A stretch of DNA of 64,000 nucleotides from Campylobacter porcelli. Lineage in GTDB: Bacteria > Campylobacterota > Campylobacteria > Campylobacterales > Campylobacteraceae. The notes beneath the pieces were generated by a model. The model did not search any database. It was not told where the DNA came from and was given only the letters and a program-made list of their open reading frames with translations. The stretch is taken from the NCBI RefSeq assembly GCF_002139855.1, contig NZ_CP018789.1, positions 434,001 through 498,000 of the forward strand, given 5' to 3'. Shown here in pieces: positions 18,058 through 28,199 of this stretch (its first letter is position 1; each line of letters starts with the position of its first letter). The translations under genes were made by a program, and so were the position numbers.

Positions 18058-20439
18058 TTATTCTAATTTAAATGTGAAAAACTCACTTTTATATCCGCTA
18101 TCGCCTAGTCCATTATACTGGGTTATAGCAGCTTCTATATTTCCAACTTCTTGATATAATAACCCAAGGGCTAATCTAGCTTCGCTGTAGGTTGGATTGG
18201 TGAGTTTAGCAAGTTCTAAATAACCAATAGCACTATCTGGGTGATTAGCTCCAATGCTTGCTACACTGGCTAAAAATAGCGTATTTGCGTCATCTATATT
18301 CTCATTATTTATTAGCTCATTATATATGGTGTAGGACTCTTCATAGTGGCCTGTGAATAGATCTAGATATGCTAAAGTGTATAAAATATCTTTAGTATTT
18401 TTAGTAGAGACTTTTAGATCAGCTACGATACTTTCACGCTCTTTATGTAAAAGCCCTGCAATTTGTAAAAGCTTTATATACTCACTTCTTATGATAGAAG
18501 CGCCGCCATATAACGCGCCTTTATCTAGTTTTGTTGTTAGAAATTTGATTTGAATATCTTTAGCGTAATTTTTAATATTTTTAGTATCAAATCTAGTAGC
18601 TGAGTATATAATATTGGTTAATACATCATTTGGTAGCTTTTCGTTTAACTTGCTAGTAGCTGGAGCTATAATCTCACTTCTTTTGGTTACATAGGCTGAA
18701 ATTATGTTAAATACGATATTTAGAACACTATCATTGCGGTTTTGATCTAGCCAGTTATTTAGTGCACTCTCATTGCCTTGAGTGAGCTGAATCATAGCTT
18801 TGTAGATATTATTTTGATCTAAATTTGGGTCTAATTCTATATTATCTAGCACTTCATTTGTAAGACGCCTTGAATCTTTGCTTATCATTTGAGCAGTTAT
18901 TATAGCGTAGGCTCCAGCTATATAATTTAGCGGATCAAGATGATAGCTAGTAACAAAGTGCTTGTATGCTTGAGCAAAATCCCCAAGCTGAGCAAATGTA
19001 AGAGCTAGATTGAATTGGACAATTGAGTGATTTGGGTATAGTTTTGTAATCTCTAAAAAGTCGCTATTTGCCTCTCTTAAATTATTATTAAGTGCTTTGA
19101 ATATGGCTTGAGATAGCATTGCGTTGGCTTTGGATACTGCTCCACTAGTTTGTAGATACTCATCTGCTACGCTATTTTCATCTACAAATAGGCTTAATCC
19201 ACCTTTTCTGATATATTCAATTGTCTGTTTAGGGTCAAATGCCTTATATGGAGTGAAATAAAATAGAATTTGATATAGGGTATTTTGGCTAAAAAATCTA
19301 TTTGTATCGTAGTTTTTTTGGGCTAAATTTATATCAAATATCTCTGGATTTAATATAGTTTTAATAGGATATGTATCTTGTATAAAGGTGGAGTTATTAT
19401 CATTTAGCATTTTTAAGATTTTGGCTGTGGAGGCAAATTCGCCTGTTTTAAGATCGATTAAAGATATGGCTAGATGGGTTAATGGGGCGTTTTTCTCATC
19501 TATTAGGGCTTTATTTAGATACTGCTTAGCCTCTTTATACTCGCCAAGTCGTGCGTATAAAAGCCCAAGAGGTAAGTTTATATCATAGTCTTGAGCGGCT
19601 TTAATGGCTTTAATCGCCTCTTTATCTTCGTGGAGATAGCTTAGGATTTTTGATCTTAGATACTTTTTTTGACTGGTGTAATATTTTGAATTTGATAGCT
19701 CTAAAGTGTGTAAAGCCTCTATATAAAATCCGCGGTAAAAGCTCACTAATGCATTATAAAACTCATATAAATTCACATCACTATCTCTGTTTATAAAGGC
19801 ATTTGCTAAGTCAATATAGTATTTAAATAGCTCTTCATCGCCAATTTCCAAAGCACACACTGCTATATTAATAGCACTTACTGTGATATTTTCGTTATTG
19901 CTAATGGCCTCTTTAAATGTCTCAATAGCATCTTTAAATAGCCCTTGATTCATCTTAGATACGCCAAGATTATATTTAGATAGAGATTCATTATATAGTG
20001 CGATATTTTCATATAGTTTGAGTGCTTCGATTTTGTTGCCACTTTCGTATAGTTTATTAGCTTTGATTAGCATACTATCGATTTTGGAATTTTGAAATTT
20101 TTGCGTTATTGTAGGTATGGTGATAGGTTCTACATCTTTTTGCGAATTTGGCTGGGTTTGAATGGTTTCTTCTTTAGAGCTTGAGAATATAATAATAGTA
20201 ATTAACAAAATTAGAGCCAATAAACCAAAGGCTATTATAATTATTAGCCTTTTGTTAAGTTGAGATTTTGGCGTATCATCACTATCTTCTATATCTTTTA
20301 AATCCTCATCTGTAGTAGGATTTAGAGCGGGTGCTTCTGTGGATTCTATAGATACAATATCATCGCTAGAATCCGCATCTTTATCTAGGATTACTACTTC
20401 TTGCCCATCTTGTTCTAACTCTGTTAATTCATCTGCCAC
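18058..20439 (-). CDS. pflB: Membrane-anchored TPR protein, PflB-like flagellar motor component
   Basis: 793 residues: an acidic cytoplasmic N-terminus (about 1-63), one transmembrane helix near 66-86 (RLIIIIAFGLLALILLITII), then tetratricopeptide-like helical repeats to the end, for example SKYNLGVSKMNQGLFKDAI. C. jejuni Cj0390 (PflB) has this architecture and, as I recall, the same neighbours serS, trpS, aroK and der. In C. jejuni PflA and PflB form a periplasmic disk that supports the high-torque motor; that role is carried over by homology and synteny. It is the last gene of a five-gene minus-strand run. Confidence 0.82.
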   Translation of the reverse strand: MADELTELEQDGQEVVILDKDADSSDDIVSIESTEAPALNPTTDEDLKDIEDSDDTPKSQLNKRLIIIIAFGLLALILLITIIIFSSSKEETIQTQPNSQKDVEPITIPTITQKFQNSKIDSMLIKANKLYESGNKIEALKLYENIALYNESLSKYNLGVSKMNQGLFKDAIETFKEAISNNENITVSAINIAVCALEIGDEELFKYYIDLANAFINRDSDVNLYEFYNALVSFYRGFYIEALHTLELSNSKYYTSQKKYLRSKILSYLHEDKEAIKAIKAAQDYDINLPLGLLYARLGEYKEAKQYLNKALIDEKNAPLTHLAISLIDLKTGEFASTAKILKMLNDNNSTFIQDTYPIKTILNPEIFDINLAQKNYDTNRFFSQNTLYQILFYFTPYKAFDPKQTIEYIRKGGLSLFVDENSVADEYLQTSGAVSKANAMLSQAIFKALNNNLREANSDFLEITKLYPNHSIVQFNLALTFAQLGDFAQAYKHFVTSYHLDPLNYIAGAYAIITAQMISKDSRRLTNEVLDNIELDPNLDQNNIYKAMIQLTQGNESALNNWLDQNRNDSVLNIVFNIISAYVTKRSEIIAPATSKLNEKLPNDVLTNIIYSATRFDTKNIKNYAKDIQIKFLTTKLDKGALYGGASIIRSEYIKLLQIAGLLHKERESIVADLKVSTKNTKDILYTLAYLDLFTGHYEESYTIYNELINNENIDDANTLFLASVASIGANHPDSAIGYLELAKLTNPTYSEARLALGLLYQEVGNIEAAITQYNGLGDSGYKSEFFTFKLE

Positions 20440-20452
20440 TTTAAATTCCTAA

Positions 20453-21697
20453 TTAGAAATACTTTTTCAAAACTTCTGGAATAGTTATTGAGCCATCGCT
20501 ATTTTGATAATTTTCCATTATGGCAATTAGCGTTCTACCAACTGCAAGGCTAGAGCCATTTAGCGTATGGGCTAAAAGATTTTTCTTATCATCTTTATAT
20601 CTGATTTTAGCGCGTCTAGCTTGAAAATCACGAGTATTTGAGATTGAGCTAATCTCCCTATATTTGCCTTGACCTGGTAGCCACACTTCTAAATCAATTG
20701 TCTTAGCAGCACTAAAGCCCAGATCCCCACTACATAGCATCATATGGCGGTGCGGTAAGCCAAGAGCAGTTAGCATATCACTAGCACAGCTTACCATCTC
20801 ACTTAGCATTTCATCGCTTTTATCAGCTTTAGTGATGGCTACTAGCTCTACTTTTTCAAATTGATGTTGCCTAATCATACCCCTAGTATCACGACCAGCA
20901 CTCCCAGCTTCTTGTCTAAAGCAAGATGAGTAGCAAGTCATTTTAATAGGTAGTTTATCAGCTGGTATAATCTCATCATTATATATATTTGTTACAGGCA
21001 CTTCGCTTGTAGGGATGAGATATAGATCTTCTCCATCTACTTTATATAAATCCTCAGCAAATTTAGGTAGCTGACCTGTGCCATAAAGTGTGTTGGAACT
21101 CACCAAAAACGGCACATTAACAAGCTCAAACCCACGGCTTGTATTAAAATCAATCATAAAATTTACAAGTGCTCTTGAGAGTCTTGCCCCATCGCCTCTA
21201 AGAATTGTAAATCTACTTCCTGATATCTTAGCCCCAGTAGCAAAGTCCAGCCACCCAAGTGCTTCGCCCAGCTCGTGGTGCTCTTTTGGGGTAAAGTCAA
21301 ATTCCCTTGGGCTTAAAACATTTAAAATACAGATATTATCATCTTCATCATTGCCTAGCGGAACATCATCATCTATGATATTTGGCACGCTTTTGGCTAT
21401 TTTTTCTAAATTTAACTCTAGCTCATTTACCACGCCAGATAGTGCTTGAAGATCTTTTTTATTAGCTTCAAGCTTCATTTTTAGCTCACTTATATCCTCT
21501 TTATTTCTAGATTTTATGCCTAATTCTTTGCTTTTTGAGTTTTGTATGGCTTGAAGATTTTCTAGTTCAAGCTTTTTAGCCTTAAGTAAATTATAAGCTT
21601 CTAAAAGATTAGCAAGCACTCCATCACCAACCTTTTTAGCCTTTAATTTGGCATTAAATTCATCATAATTTGTCTCTATCAATCTTAAATTTATCAT
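20453..21697 (-). CDS. serS: Seryl-tRNA synthetase
   Basis: Class II synthetase charging tRNA-Ser, 414 residues. The N-terminal 100 residues form the tRNA-binding helical hairpin ([20 protein letters not shown]). Motif 2 is seen in [19 protein letters not shown] and motif 3 in [20 protein letters not shown]. Active-site serine-binding residues lie in [13 protein letters not shown]. It lies between trpS (9 nt) and pflB (13 nt) in one transcription unit. Confidence 0.97.
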   Translation of the reverse strand: MINLRLIETNYDEFNAKLKAKKVGDGVLANLLEAYNLLKAKKLELENLQAIQNSKSKELGIKSRNKEDISELKMKLEANKKDLQALSGVVNELELNLEKIAKSVPNIIDDDVPLGNDEDDNICILNVLSPREFDFTPKEHHELGEALGWLDFATGAKISGSRFTILRGDGARLSRALVNFMIDFNTSRGFELVNVPFLVSSNTLYGTGQLPKFAEDLYKVDGEDLYLIPTSEVPVTNIYNDEIIPADKLPIKMTCYSSCFRQEAGSAGRDTRGMIRQHQFEKVELVAITKADKSDEMLSEMVSCASDMLTALGLPHRHMMLCSGDLGFSAAKTIDLEVWLPGQGKYREISSISNTRDFQARRAKIRYKDDKKNLLAHTLNGSSLAVGRTLIAIMENYQNSDGSITIPEVLKKYF

Positions 21698-21706
21698 AAT
21701 CCTTCC

Positions 21707-22675
21707 TTAATAAATTCCTACAAAATCTCTTACTTTTTCCATTGTTTCATTTGATATTTTTTGAGCCTTTTTGCCACCTTCATTTAGTATCTCTATAATC
21801 TCATTTTGGTTATTCATATAGTAATCAAATTTATCCCTAGCAGGTGCGAAATAATTCCACACAAGCTCATTTAAATACGCCTTAAAATGCCCATATCCTT
21901 CGCCACCTTTAGCATATCTATCTTGTAAATTTCCTAGCTCTTTTTCATTTAAAAATAGCCTAGCAATCGCATAAATATTACAACTTTGCCAATCTTTTGG
22001 CTCTTCAAGGGGAGTGCTATTAGTTACAACCGAATTACACTGCTTTTTAAGCGTCTTAGCATCGCTAAATATATCAATTGTATTTTTATAGCTCTTACTC
22101 ATTTTAGCCCCATCAGTCCCTGGTATGGTGGCTAGATCTTGAGCTATATCAGCCTTAGGTAGGGTAAATATCTCTTTATAGGTGTTATTAAATTTAAGTG
22201 CTAAATCTCGTGCTATCTCTACATGCTGGATTTGATCCTTTCCTACAGGGATTTTATCAGCATTAAAAAGCAAAATATCAGCCGCCATCAAAATAGGGTA
22301 GCTAAATAATCCATGATTAGCCTCTAAGCCCTTAGCGACCTTATCTTTATAAGCGTGAGCTCTCTCTACTAGCCCCATTGGTGTAAGCTGAGATAGTATC
22401 CAATATAGCTCTAAGACATCTTTAACATCGCTTTGAACCCAAAATGTAGAGCGATTAGAGTCTATCCCAAGTGATAAGAATGCAGCAGCAGCCTCTATAG
22501 TGTTGGCTTTGAGCGATTTAGCATCATTTAAAGAGGTCATAGCGTGGTAATTAGCTATGAATATAAACATCTCATCATTGCTACTATTTTGCCTATCTAT
22601 CATCGGCTTGATACTAGCAAAGTAGTTGCCTAAGTGGAGTTTGCCAGATGGTTGAAGTCCTGTTAGAGTTCTCAA
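21707..22675 (-). CDS. trpS: Tryptophanyl-tRNA synthetase
   Basis: Class I synthetase charging tRNA-Trp, 322 residues. The HIGH-type ATP motif reads TGLQPSGKLHLGNYFAS at the N-terminus, and the KMSKS loop is intact in DGAKMSKSYKNTI near residue 195. The conserved MAADILLF and VGKDQIQHVEIARDLA stretches are present. It starts three bases after the aroK stop, consistent with co-transcription with der, aroK, serS and pflB. Confidence 0.97.
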   Translation of the reverse strand: MRTLTGLQPSGKLHLGNYFASIKPMIDRQNSSNDEMFIFIANYHAMTSLNDAKSLKANTIEAAAAFLSLGIDSNRSTFWVQSDVKDVLELYWILSQLTPMGLVERAHAYKDKVAKGLEANHGLFSYPILMAADILLFNADKIPVGKDQIQHVEIARDLALKFNNTYKEIFTLPKADIAQDLATIPGTDGAKMSKSYKNTIDIFSDAKTLKKQCNSVVTNSTPLEEPKDWQSCNIYAIARLFLNEKELGNLQDRYAKGGEGYGHFKAYLNELVWNYFAPARDKFDYYMNNQNEIIEILNEGGKKAQKISNETMEKVRDFVGIY

Positions 22676-22678
22676 ATT

Positions 22679-23215
22679 TTATCCTTTTAGATACTTTTTA
22701 TTTAGTAATTTTATGATTTTTGTAGCTATTTGTTCTGGAGTTTTATTCTCTACATTTATGATTAAATCAGCCTTTTTAGCATAAGCCTCATCACGCTCTT
22801 TGTGTAAGGCTTTAGCCTTAGATAAATCGCTTAAAAGCGGTCTTTTGGCTAGTTTTTTATCCGCATTTGGGGAATTTGCGATACGCTCCATTATTTTATC
22901 AAAGCTTGATTTTAGGTAGATTACGGTGCCAATTTTGTTTAAATTTTTAACCTTATAAAATCCGCCACCAGTGGATATAACAGAGCCATTTACAGATTTT
23001 TCTAAGAATTTAGCTAGGCTCTTTTCTATCTTTCTAAACTCAGCCTCGCCATCATCTTCAAAGATTTTTCTAATCTTTTTATTAGCAAAGCTCTCTATCA
23101 AATCATCTCCATCAATAGCAAAAACTCTTAACTTACGAGCTAAAACCCTAGCTACGCTACCCTTGCCAACGCCCATGAATCCTATTAAAATTATATTTTT
23201 ATAAGTCTGTCTCAT
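22679..23215 (-). CDS. aroK: Shikimate kinase
   Basis: Phosphorylates shikimate at the 3-OH in chorismate synthesis. 178 residues with P-loop GFMGVGKGS (residues about 12-20), the shikimate-binding DGDDLIE segment, EAEFRKIEK, the STGGGFY glycine-rich loop, and the LID-domain arginine in LAKRPLL. It overlaps the 3' end of der by 17 nt, so the ATG at 23215 lies inside der; no later start preserves the first beta strand. Confidence 0.94.
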   Translation of the reverse strand: MRQTYKNIILIGFMGVGKGSVARVLARKLRVFAIDGDDLIESFANKKIRKIFEDDGEAEFRKIEKSLAKFLEKSVNGSVISTGGGFYKVKNLNKIGTVIYLKSSFDKIMERIANSPNADKKLAKRPLLSDLSKAKALHKERDEAYAKKADLIINVENKTPEQIATKIIKLLNKKYLKG

Positions 23216-24584
23216 TTTTGCCCTTATTTTTTGGTATTAAAACTACTGGAGTTCCATTTAAGCTAAATCTCTCTCTAAGCTTATTTAGCAAATACCTTTT
23301 ATAGCTAAAGTGTAAAGATCTAGGCTTATTCATCACTAAAGCGATCTTTGGTGGCGCAAATCCAAACTGAGCCGCATAGAAAATCTTAACAATCTTGCCA
23401 TGATCTCTTGGTATCGGATGGGTTTTTACAGCCTCTTCTATGAGTGCGTTTAGCTCTGAAGTTTTAATCCTTTGAGTGTAGTTTTGATATATCTCTTTTA
23501 TGAGTGGATAGAGCTTGTGAATTCGCTTTTTACCAAGTGCTGAAACACTAATAATCGGAGCATAAGCTAGAAATTTAAATCTATCTCTAATCTCAAATGC
23601 GACCTTATCAAACTCATCATGCTCCTTATCCCATTTATTTAGCACGATAATCACACCAAGCTCAAATTTCCCCACTAGCCCAGCGATTCTCTCATCAAGC
23701 TCTGTAAATGGCTCACTCGCATCTAGCACAAGCAGAGCTATATCGGCTACTTCTAAGATTTTTTGGGTGCGATTTAGGGCGTATTTCTCTATCCCTTCTA
23801 TTTTACCACGCTTTCTAATCCCAGCAGTATCGACAAATTCAAAGACCCTACCATCATAGACAAAACTCTCATTGACAGGATCAATCGTAGTCCCAGCTAT
23901 GCTACTTACTACTGAGCGATTATCATTTACAAGTGCGTTTAATAGACTTGATTTGCCTACATTTACACGGCCAACTATACCAACTTTTATATTTTTATTC
24001 TCATAATCTATAGCTTTATTGTCTAAATCCAACTCACCATTATCATTAAAATCTTCTAAAAACTCATCAAATTCATCAGCGTCAGCTTTTAAATTTGATT
24101 TTGGTAGTTGCTTATAGATCCACTCACAAAGCTCATCAACCCCAGTAGCGTGGCTTACAGATAGATTAAAAACCACACTAGCGCCAAATTCATTAAACTC
24201 CCAGCTACGCTCTTCATCTTTTTTGCTATCGACTTTATTTACAACTAGTGCAATTGGCTTATTTAATTTTAATAAAGAGTAAAATAGCTTTTTATCTACA
24301 TCATCAGGAAGCATCTTTCCATCTACCATAAAGATTATAATATCAGCATATTTTGCAGCGTTTAATGTGTTATTTTTGACATTTATAAATAGCTCATTAC
24401 TCTCATCTATTCCGCCACTATCTATTAATATACAGCTTTTATCATCGATTTGAATTTCAGTCTTATTTGTATCTCTTGTAGTGCCACTAACTTCGCTAGT
24501 TATAGCAATTCTTTGTCTAGCTAAGCGGTTAAAAAGTGAGCTTTTACCGACATTTGGACGGCCTACTAGTATTATTTCTTTCAT
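23199..24584 (-). CDS. der: Ribosome-associated GTPase Der (EngA)
   Basis: Essential double-GTPase for 50S ribosome maturation, 461 residues. G domain 1 carries [12 protein letters not shown] (residues 7-18) and [11 protein letters not shown] domain 2 carries [12 protein letters not shown] near residue 207, [10 protein letters not shown], and NKWDKEHDE. The C-terminal KH-like domain runs from about 370 ([18 protein letters not shown]). It is the first gene of the minus-strand run to pflB; upstream of it lies repeat block D. Confidence 0.97.
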   Translation of the reverse strand: MKEIILVGRPNVGKSSLFNRLARQRIAITSEVSGTTRDTNKTEIQIDDKSCILIDSGGIDESNELFINVKNNTLNAAKYADIIIFMVDGKMLPDDVDKKLFYSLLKLNKPIALVVNKVDSKKDEERSWEFNEFGASVVFNLSVSHATGVDELCEWIYKQLPKSNLKADADEFDEFLEDFNDNGELDLDNKAIDYENKNIKVGIVGRVNVGKSSLLNALVNDNRSVVSSIAGTTIDPVNESFVYDGRVFEFVDTAGIRKRGKIEGIEKYALNRTQKILEVADIALLVLDASEPFTELDERIAGLVGKFELGVIIVLNKWDKEHDEFDKVAFEIRDRFKFLAYAPIISVSALGKKRIHKLYPLIKEIYQNYTQRIKTSELNALIEEAVKTHPIPRDHGKIVKIFYAAQFGFAPPKIALVMNKPRSLHFSYKRYLLNKLRERFSLNGTPVVLIPKNKGKNETDL

Positions 24585-24701
24585 AGATTTCCTTAGAAAT
24601 GATTAGGCTAGATTATATCCAAAAGCGCATTAAGCATTTATAAAATTAAATTTTCAATAGATTAAAATTGGATTTTAAATATTAAATTTGATAATTTTTA
24701 T

Positions 24702-25442
24702 AGCGAAAATTTTATAAAAGCCTTTCAAGGTTGCTGAGCTTTCGCTCAGATTTTATAAAACAAATTTGAAGCAAATAGGGGTCACCCTACGCAGTAGGGA
24801 CTTCAGGTGGGTCAAGGGAGTGTAACTCCCTGTCGCAAACGGCAACTTGTTGCCGTGCGAAGTTAAGAATTTATTTTTAAGTGGGAAGGGAGACGCTTTT
24901 TTGGCAGTTGAGTAGCGTGATAGTTAAATGATGGATAGCCATCATTTAACGATGCTGCGAAACATAAGAGCGAAGCTACCTTGCCCTTCCCCCTTAACAA
25001 CCCTCAACCCCTTGTAAAAGCCTTTCAAGGGGTGGCTTACGCCACGGATTTTAATAGAGTTGCCGACTTTATGTGGGTCAAGGATTACACTCCGAATTTT
25101 CGCCAAAAACTCCTTCGAGTTTTTTATTGCGAAAATTTTATAAAATAAAAATGCCAAACTGGGAAGGGACCCTGATTTTTAAGGGATAGGGGAAACTGTT
25201 TTTAACTTCGCAGGTCAGCAAAGCCGACCTTTGAGACAAGGAGCTACGCTTCCTTGACCCACCTAAAGTCCCCACGAGTGGGGTACCCCATTTATGGGGA
25301 CTTTAGTGTTTGCTACTTTAGGCGTGGCTTTGCTACGCCGTTAAAAGTAGGTAAAAATAGTTTCCCCTGTCCCTTAAAGAAAGAATTTAAAAATTTTGAA
25401 AAAGCCTTTCAAGGTTGCTGAGCTAAAGCTCAGCTTTTATAG
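24702..25442. repeat. Nested-palindrome repeat block D
   Basis: Occupies most of the gap between der and flagellin. Holds a CTGAGC-type hairpin near 24736, GGCAACTTGTTGCC-type stems near 24840, a G/C stem whose loop contains a small TCATTTAACGATG-centred hairpin (about 24885-24995), a C-strand copy of the G-run motif (24984-25011), an AAATTTTCGC-type hairpin (about 25094-25139), an AGGGGAAACT stem with a long multi-hairpin loop (about 25184-25372), and a terminal GCTGAGC/GCTCAGC hairpin (25418-25435). That last stem lies just past the flagellin stop and could also end flagellin transcription. Confidence 0.85.
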
Positions 25443-25458
25443 AAGTTTAAAATTTAAT

Positions 25459-27045
25459 TTACTGTAACAATCTTAATATATTTTGTTGAACTGCATTAGC
25501 TTGGCTCATAGCATAGCTACCACTTTGAGCTAGGATATTGAATTTAGAGAAATTCGCACTTTCACTAGCAAAATCCACATCCCTTATCTGGCTTTCAGCG
25601 GATTTGACATTGACTTGAGTAACTGTGATATTATTAATAGTAGCTACTAATTGGTTTTGGACTGAGCCTAGGTCTGCTCTTAGTTTATCTAGTGTTTTTC
25701 TAGCACTCTCAGCCACATCTACCATAGCTTGAGCTCCACCGTAAGTATTTACGCCACCGGCTTGATTGGCTGTGCTATAAGCACTAGAAAATCCGCCATC
25801 AAAATATCCCATAGCCTTAGCCATTGAAAAACTAATAGTTCCTGAATTCATATATTTAAGATTTACTGAAGCTTGATTATATGTTGCACTGGCAATAGAA
25901 GCCTCGCTAATAGCTGCTGCCGACATACCGGATACTATAGACATATTATTTAATCCGGCTTTAATATCTCTAGCGTCTTGGCGAATAAATGTAATAGTTC
26001 CTAAATATATTAAACCAGCACTATGACCGGTAGCTCCAGTCGATACATTTGCAAGTGAAGCACCAGCTTTAGCACTAAATACTGTTGTTAATCCAGTAGA
26101 TACTGCACCCATTCTAATAGATCTACCATCTTTGGCGGCTAAAACTAAACGACCATTATCTAGACTTGCTTCTACTCCAGTTTCATCTTTTTTAGCGTTG
26201 ATGGCTCCGATTAGGGCAGCGTCGCTATCATTAGCTTTTACCTTAATATTGCCAATCTTAACTCCGTTAATAACTAAATCTTTTATATCGCCAGCTGCAA
26301 CTGGACCAAAAATTTGCGTATTATTAACCTTAACTTTTACGCCAGTTTTATCTGAAACTCCATTCATCATTTCAGCTACGGCTTTGTAGCCATCTTTTTT
26401 AAATGTATCATTATCTACTTTTTGAAATTCATAACCATTAGGATAACCATCAATTCCGCTTAATTTAACTGCTACGCCAGATAGTGTTGAAATTGTAGAA
26501 AATATCGCATTATTCGTAGTCTCAAACCTCGTATGCCCTATAGTATTTGAATTTGTAGCCCCTATGCTTACCTTAGCAGTCTCATTGCTATAAGCACCTA
26601 TTTGGAAGTTTTTGTTTGAGAAGTTACCATTTAATAGTTGTTGTCCATTAAAGCTTGTAGTAGTAGCTATCATATCAAGCTCTTCAAGTAGTCTTGATAT
26701 ATCGTTTTGTAAAGCTCTTCTTGAATCACTATTTTGTCCATCTTGAGCTGCTTGGATAGCTTTAGTTTTAATAGTATCAAGTATTTTAATCTGCTCATCC
26801 ATAGCCTTATCAGCTGTTTGGACTATACCTATAGCGTCATTACCATTAGATATAGCCTGACCTAGAGAATTTGCTTGAGATTTTAAGCTATCAGCTATAA
26901 CAAGCCCTGAGGCATCATCAGCTGCTGTTTGTATCCTAAGACCAGAGCTAAGGCGACCTAGTGAGCTACTAAGAGCTCTATCATTTACTACTGAGTTAGC
27001 ATGAGCATTCATAGCTGCTATGTTGGTGTTTATTCTAAAACTCAT
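25459..27045 (-). CDS. flaA: Flagellin
   Basis: Filament subunit, 528 residues, exported through the flagellar system. The D0/D1 termini are conserved: MSFRINTNIAAMNAHANSVV at the start and QVNVKSAESQIRDVDFASES then ANAVQQNILRLLQ at the end. The centre (about 170-420) is variable and rich in Ser, Thr and Ala, where Campylobacter flagellins carry glycans. Only one flagellin gene is in the window. A sigma28-type promoter lies 60-90 nt upstream and a G11 run touches its -35 side. Repeat blocks D and E flank the gene. Confidence 0.96.
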   Translation of the reverse strand: MSFRINTNIAAMNAHANSVVNDRALSSSLGRLSSGLRIQTAADDASGLVIADSLKSQANSLGQAISNGNDAIGIVQTADKAMDEQIKILDTIKTKAIQAAQDGQNSDSRRALQNDISRLLEELDMIATTTSFNGQQLLNGNFSNKNFQIGAYSNETAKVSIGATNSNTIGHTRFETTNNAIFSTISTLSGVAVKLSGIDGYPNGYEFQKVDNDTFKKDGYKAVAEMMNGVSDKTGVKVKVNNTQIFGPVAAGDIKDLVINGVKIGNIKVKANDSDAALIGAINAKKDETGVEASLDNGRLVLAAKDGRSIRMGAVSTGLTTVFSAKAGASLANVSTGATGHSAGLIYLGTITFIRQDARDIKAGLNNMSIVSGMSAAAISEASIASATYNQASVNLKYMNSGTISFSMAKAMGYFDGGFSSAYSTANQAGGVNTYGGAQAMVDVAESARKTLDKLRADLGSVQNQLVATINNITVTQVNVKSAESQIRDVDFASESANFSKFNILAQSGSYAMSQANAVQQNILRLLQ

Positions 27046-27104
27046 ATTATATCCTTTTAAAAGAAATTTGCCTTAAGCTTAATCCTTTGCTTAGGCTTAT
27101 TTGA

Positions 27105-27133
27105 TTATATCGCAAGGTAGATTAAATTGTTTA
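27105..27133 (-). promoter_or_regulatory. Sigma28 (FliA) promoter of flagellin
   Basis: Read on the minus strand: TAAA (27133-27130), a spacer of exactly 15 nt, then TGCGATAT (27114-27107), matching TAAA-N15-GCCGATAA in all but two or three bases. The start codon is about 60 nt further on, behind an AAAAGGA ribosome site. Confidence 0.85.
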
Positions 27134-27136
27134 TAT

Positions 27137-27147
27137 GGGGGGGGGGG
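27137..27147. repeat. G11 homopolymer tract at the flagellin promoter
   Basis: Eleven consecutive G on the plus strand (C on the flagellin strand), three bases outside the TAAA -35 box. Runs of this length slip during replication in Campylobacter. The 257 bp further upstream, to 27404, are AT-rich and show nothing else recognisable. Confidence 0.9.
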
Positions 27148-27404
27148 AATTTAACACTTTTTTTAAAAAAAGTGCAAATTTAATATAAATTTTTCAAATT
27201 TTCATTAAATTTGGCTTAAATTTAATAAATTACTCTAGATATTAACCAGATGAAAATTTAAGAAAATTTATAAATTTAGGCTGTGAGATAAATTTGTAAT
27301 GGTTTTATAATTAAATTTGGGAAGATGGTTTTTATTTTTTACATTTTCAAATTTTATAATAAGAATTTTGTATTTAATATAATAAAGAAATTATTTTTCT
27401 TTTT

Positions 27405-28164
27405 AAGGGTAACCCTACGGAGTAGGGACTTTAGTATTTGCTACTTTAGCACGGACTTGTTCGTGCGTTAAAAGTAGGTAAAAAATAGGATAGGGGAAAC
27501 TGTTTTGGCTTTCAAATTTTAGTTTCCCCTATCCCTTAAAAAAAGAAATTAAAAAATTTGGAATTTTAAATATTTTTTGATTTTTATGTTAAGCGAAGTA
27601 ATCTATATTATTTTATTTTTAAGGGGGAAAGGGGACGCTTTTTGGCAGATGAGTGGTGCAATAGTCAAACGATACTAACTATCGTTTGGCGGCACTACGA
27701 AACATAAAAGCGAAGCTACCTTACCCTTCCCCCTTAACTTACACTCCAAATTTTCGCAATAAAACAACCATTTAGGTTATTTTACTTTTGCGAAAATTTT
27801 GAAAAAGCCTTCTAATGTTGCCGAGCTACGCTCAGCTTTTATAAAATAAAAAAGCCAAACTGGGAAGGGGTTGGGATCTTAAGGGATAAGGGAAACTATC
27901 TCTATGTTCTTTTAACGCACAAAATTTTCGCAACAAAAAACTCGAAGGAGTTTTTGGCGAAAATTTGGAATAAAAACCAAAATCCGTGCTAAAGAACCAA
28001 ACACTCTTGTGCTTTGCACTCTCTTTGAGAAAGTCCTCATAAATGGGGTACCCCGCCTGCGGGGACTTTAGGGGTTTCCAAAACCAGCGAATGCGACGGC
28101 TTTAGCCGAGGTTTCTGTGAAAGGCTCACCTTTGGTCGCAAAGACTAGCTTGGCTCTAGCGAAG
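27405..28164. repeat. Nested-palindrome repeat block E
   Basis: Between the flagellin promoter region and the first phage gene. Holds a GGGTAACCCT hairpin, a CTACTTTA/TAAAAGTAG stem enclosing GCACG/CGTGC (about 27432-27478), the short-loop AGGGGAAACT/AGTTTCCCCT stem (about 27485-27538), a GGGGGAAAGGGG-type stem with an inner CAAACGATA hairpin (27621-27735), an AAATTTTCGC hairpin with the CAACCATTTAGGTTAT inner stem (27748-27800), and another with the AAAACTC inner stem in inverted orientation (27920-27966) sitting in the loop of a GCAC/CGTGC hairpin. It ends with CCCCGC/GCGGGG and CTAGC-type stems. Confidence 0.85.
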
Positions 28165-28199
28165 TAAAAAGTAGTTAAAAATAATTAAAAAGGATATAA

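Noticed and set aside
24942-25157. Minus-strand ORF in block D
   Set aside because: Same repeat-derived translation as in block C; no start signal or family.
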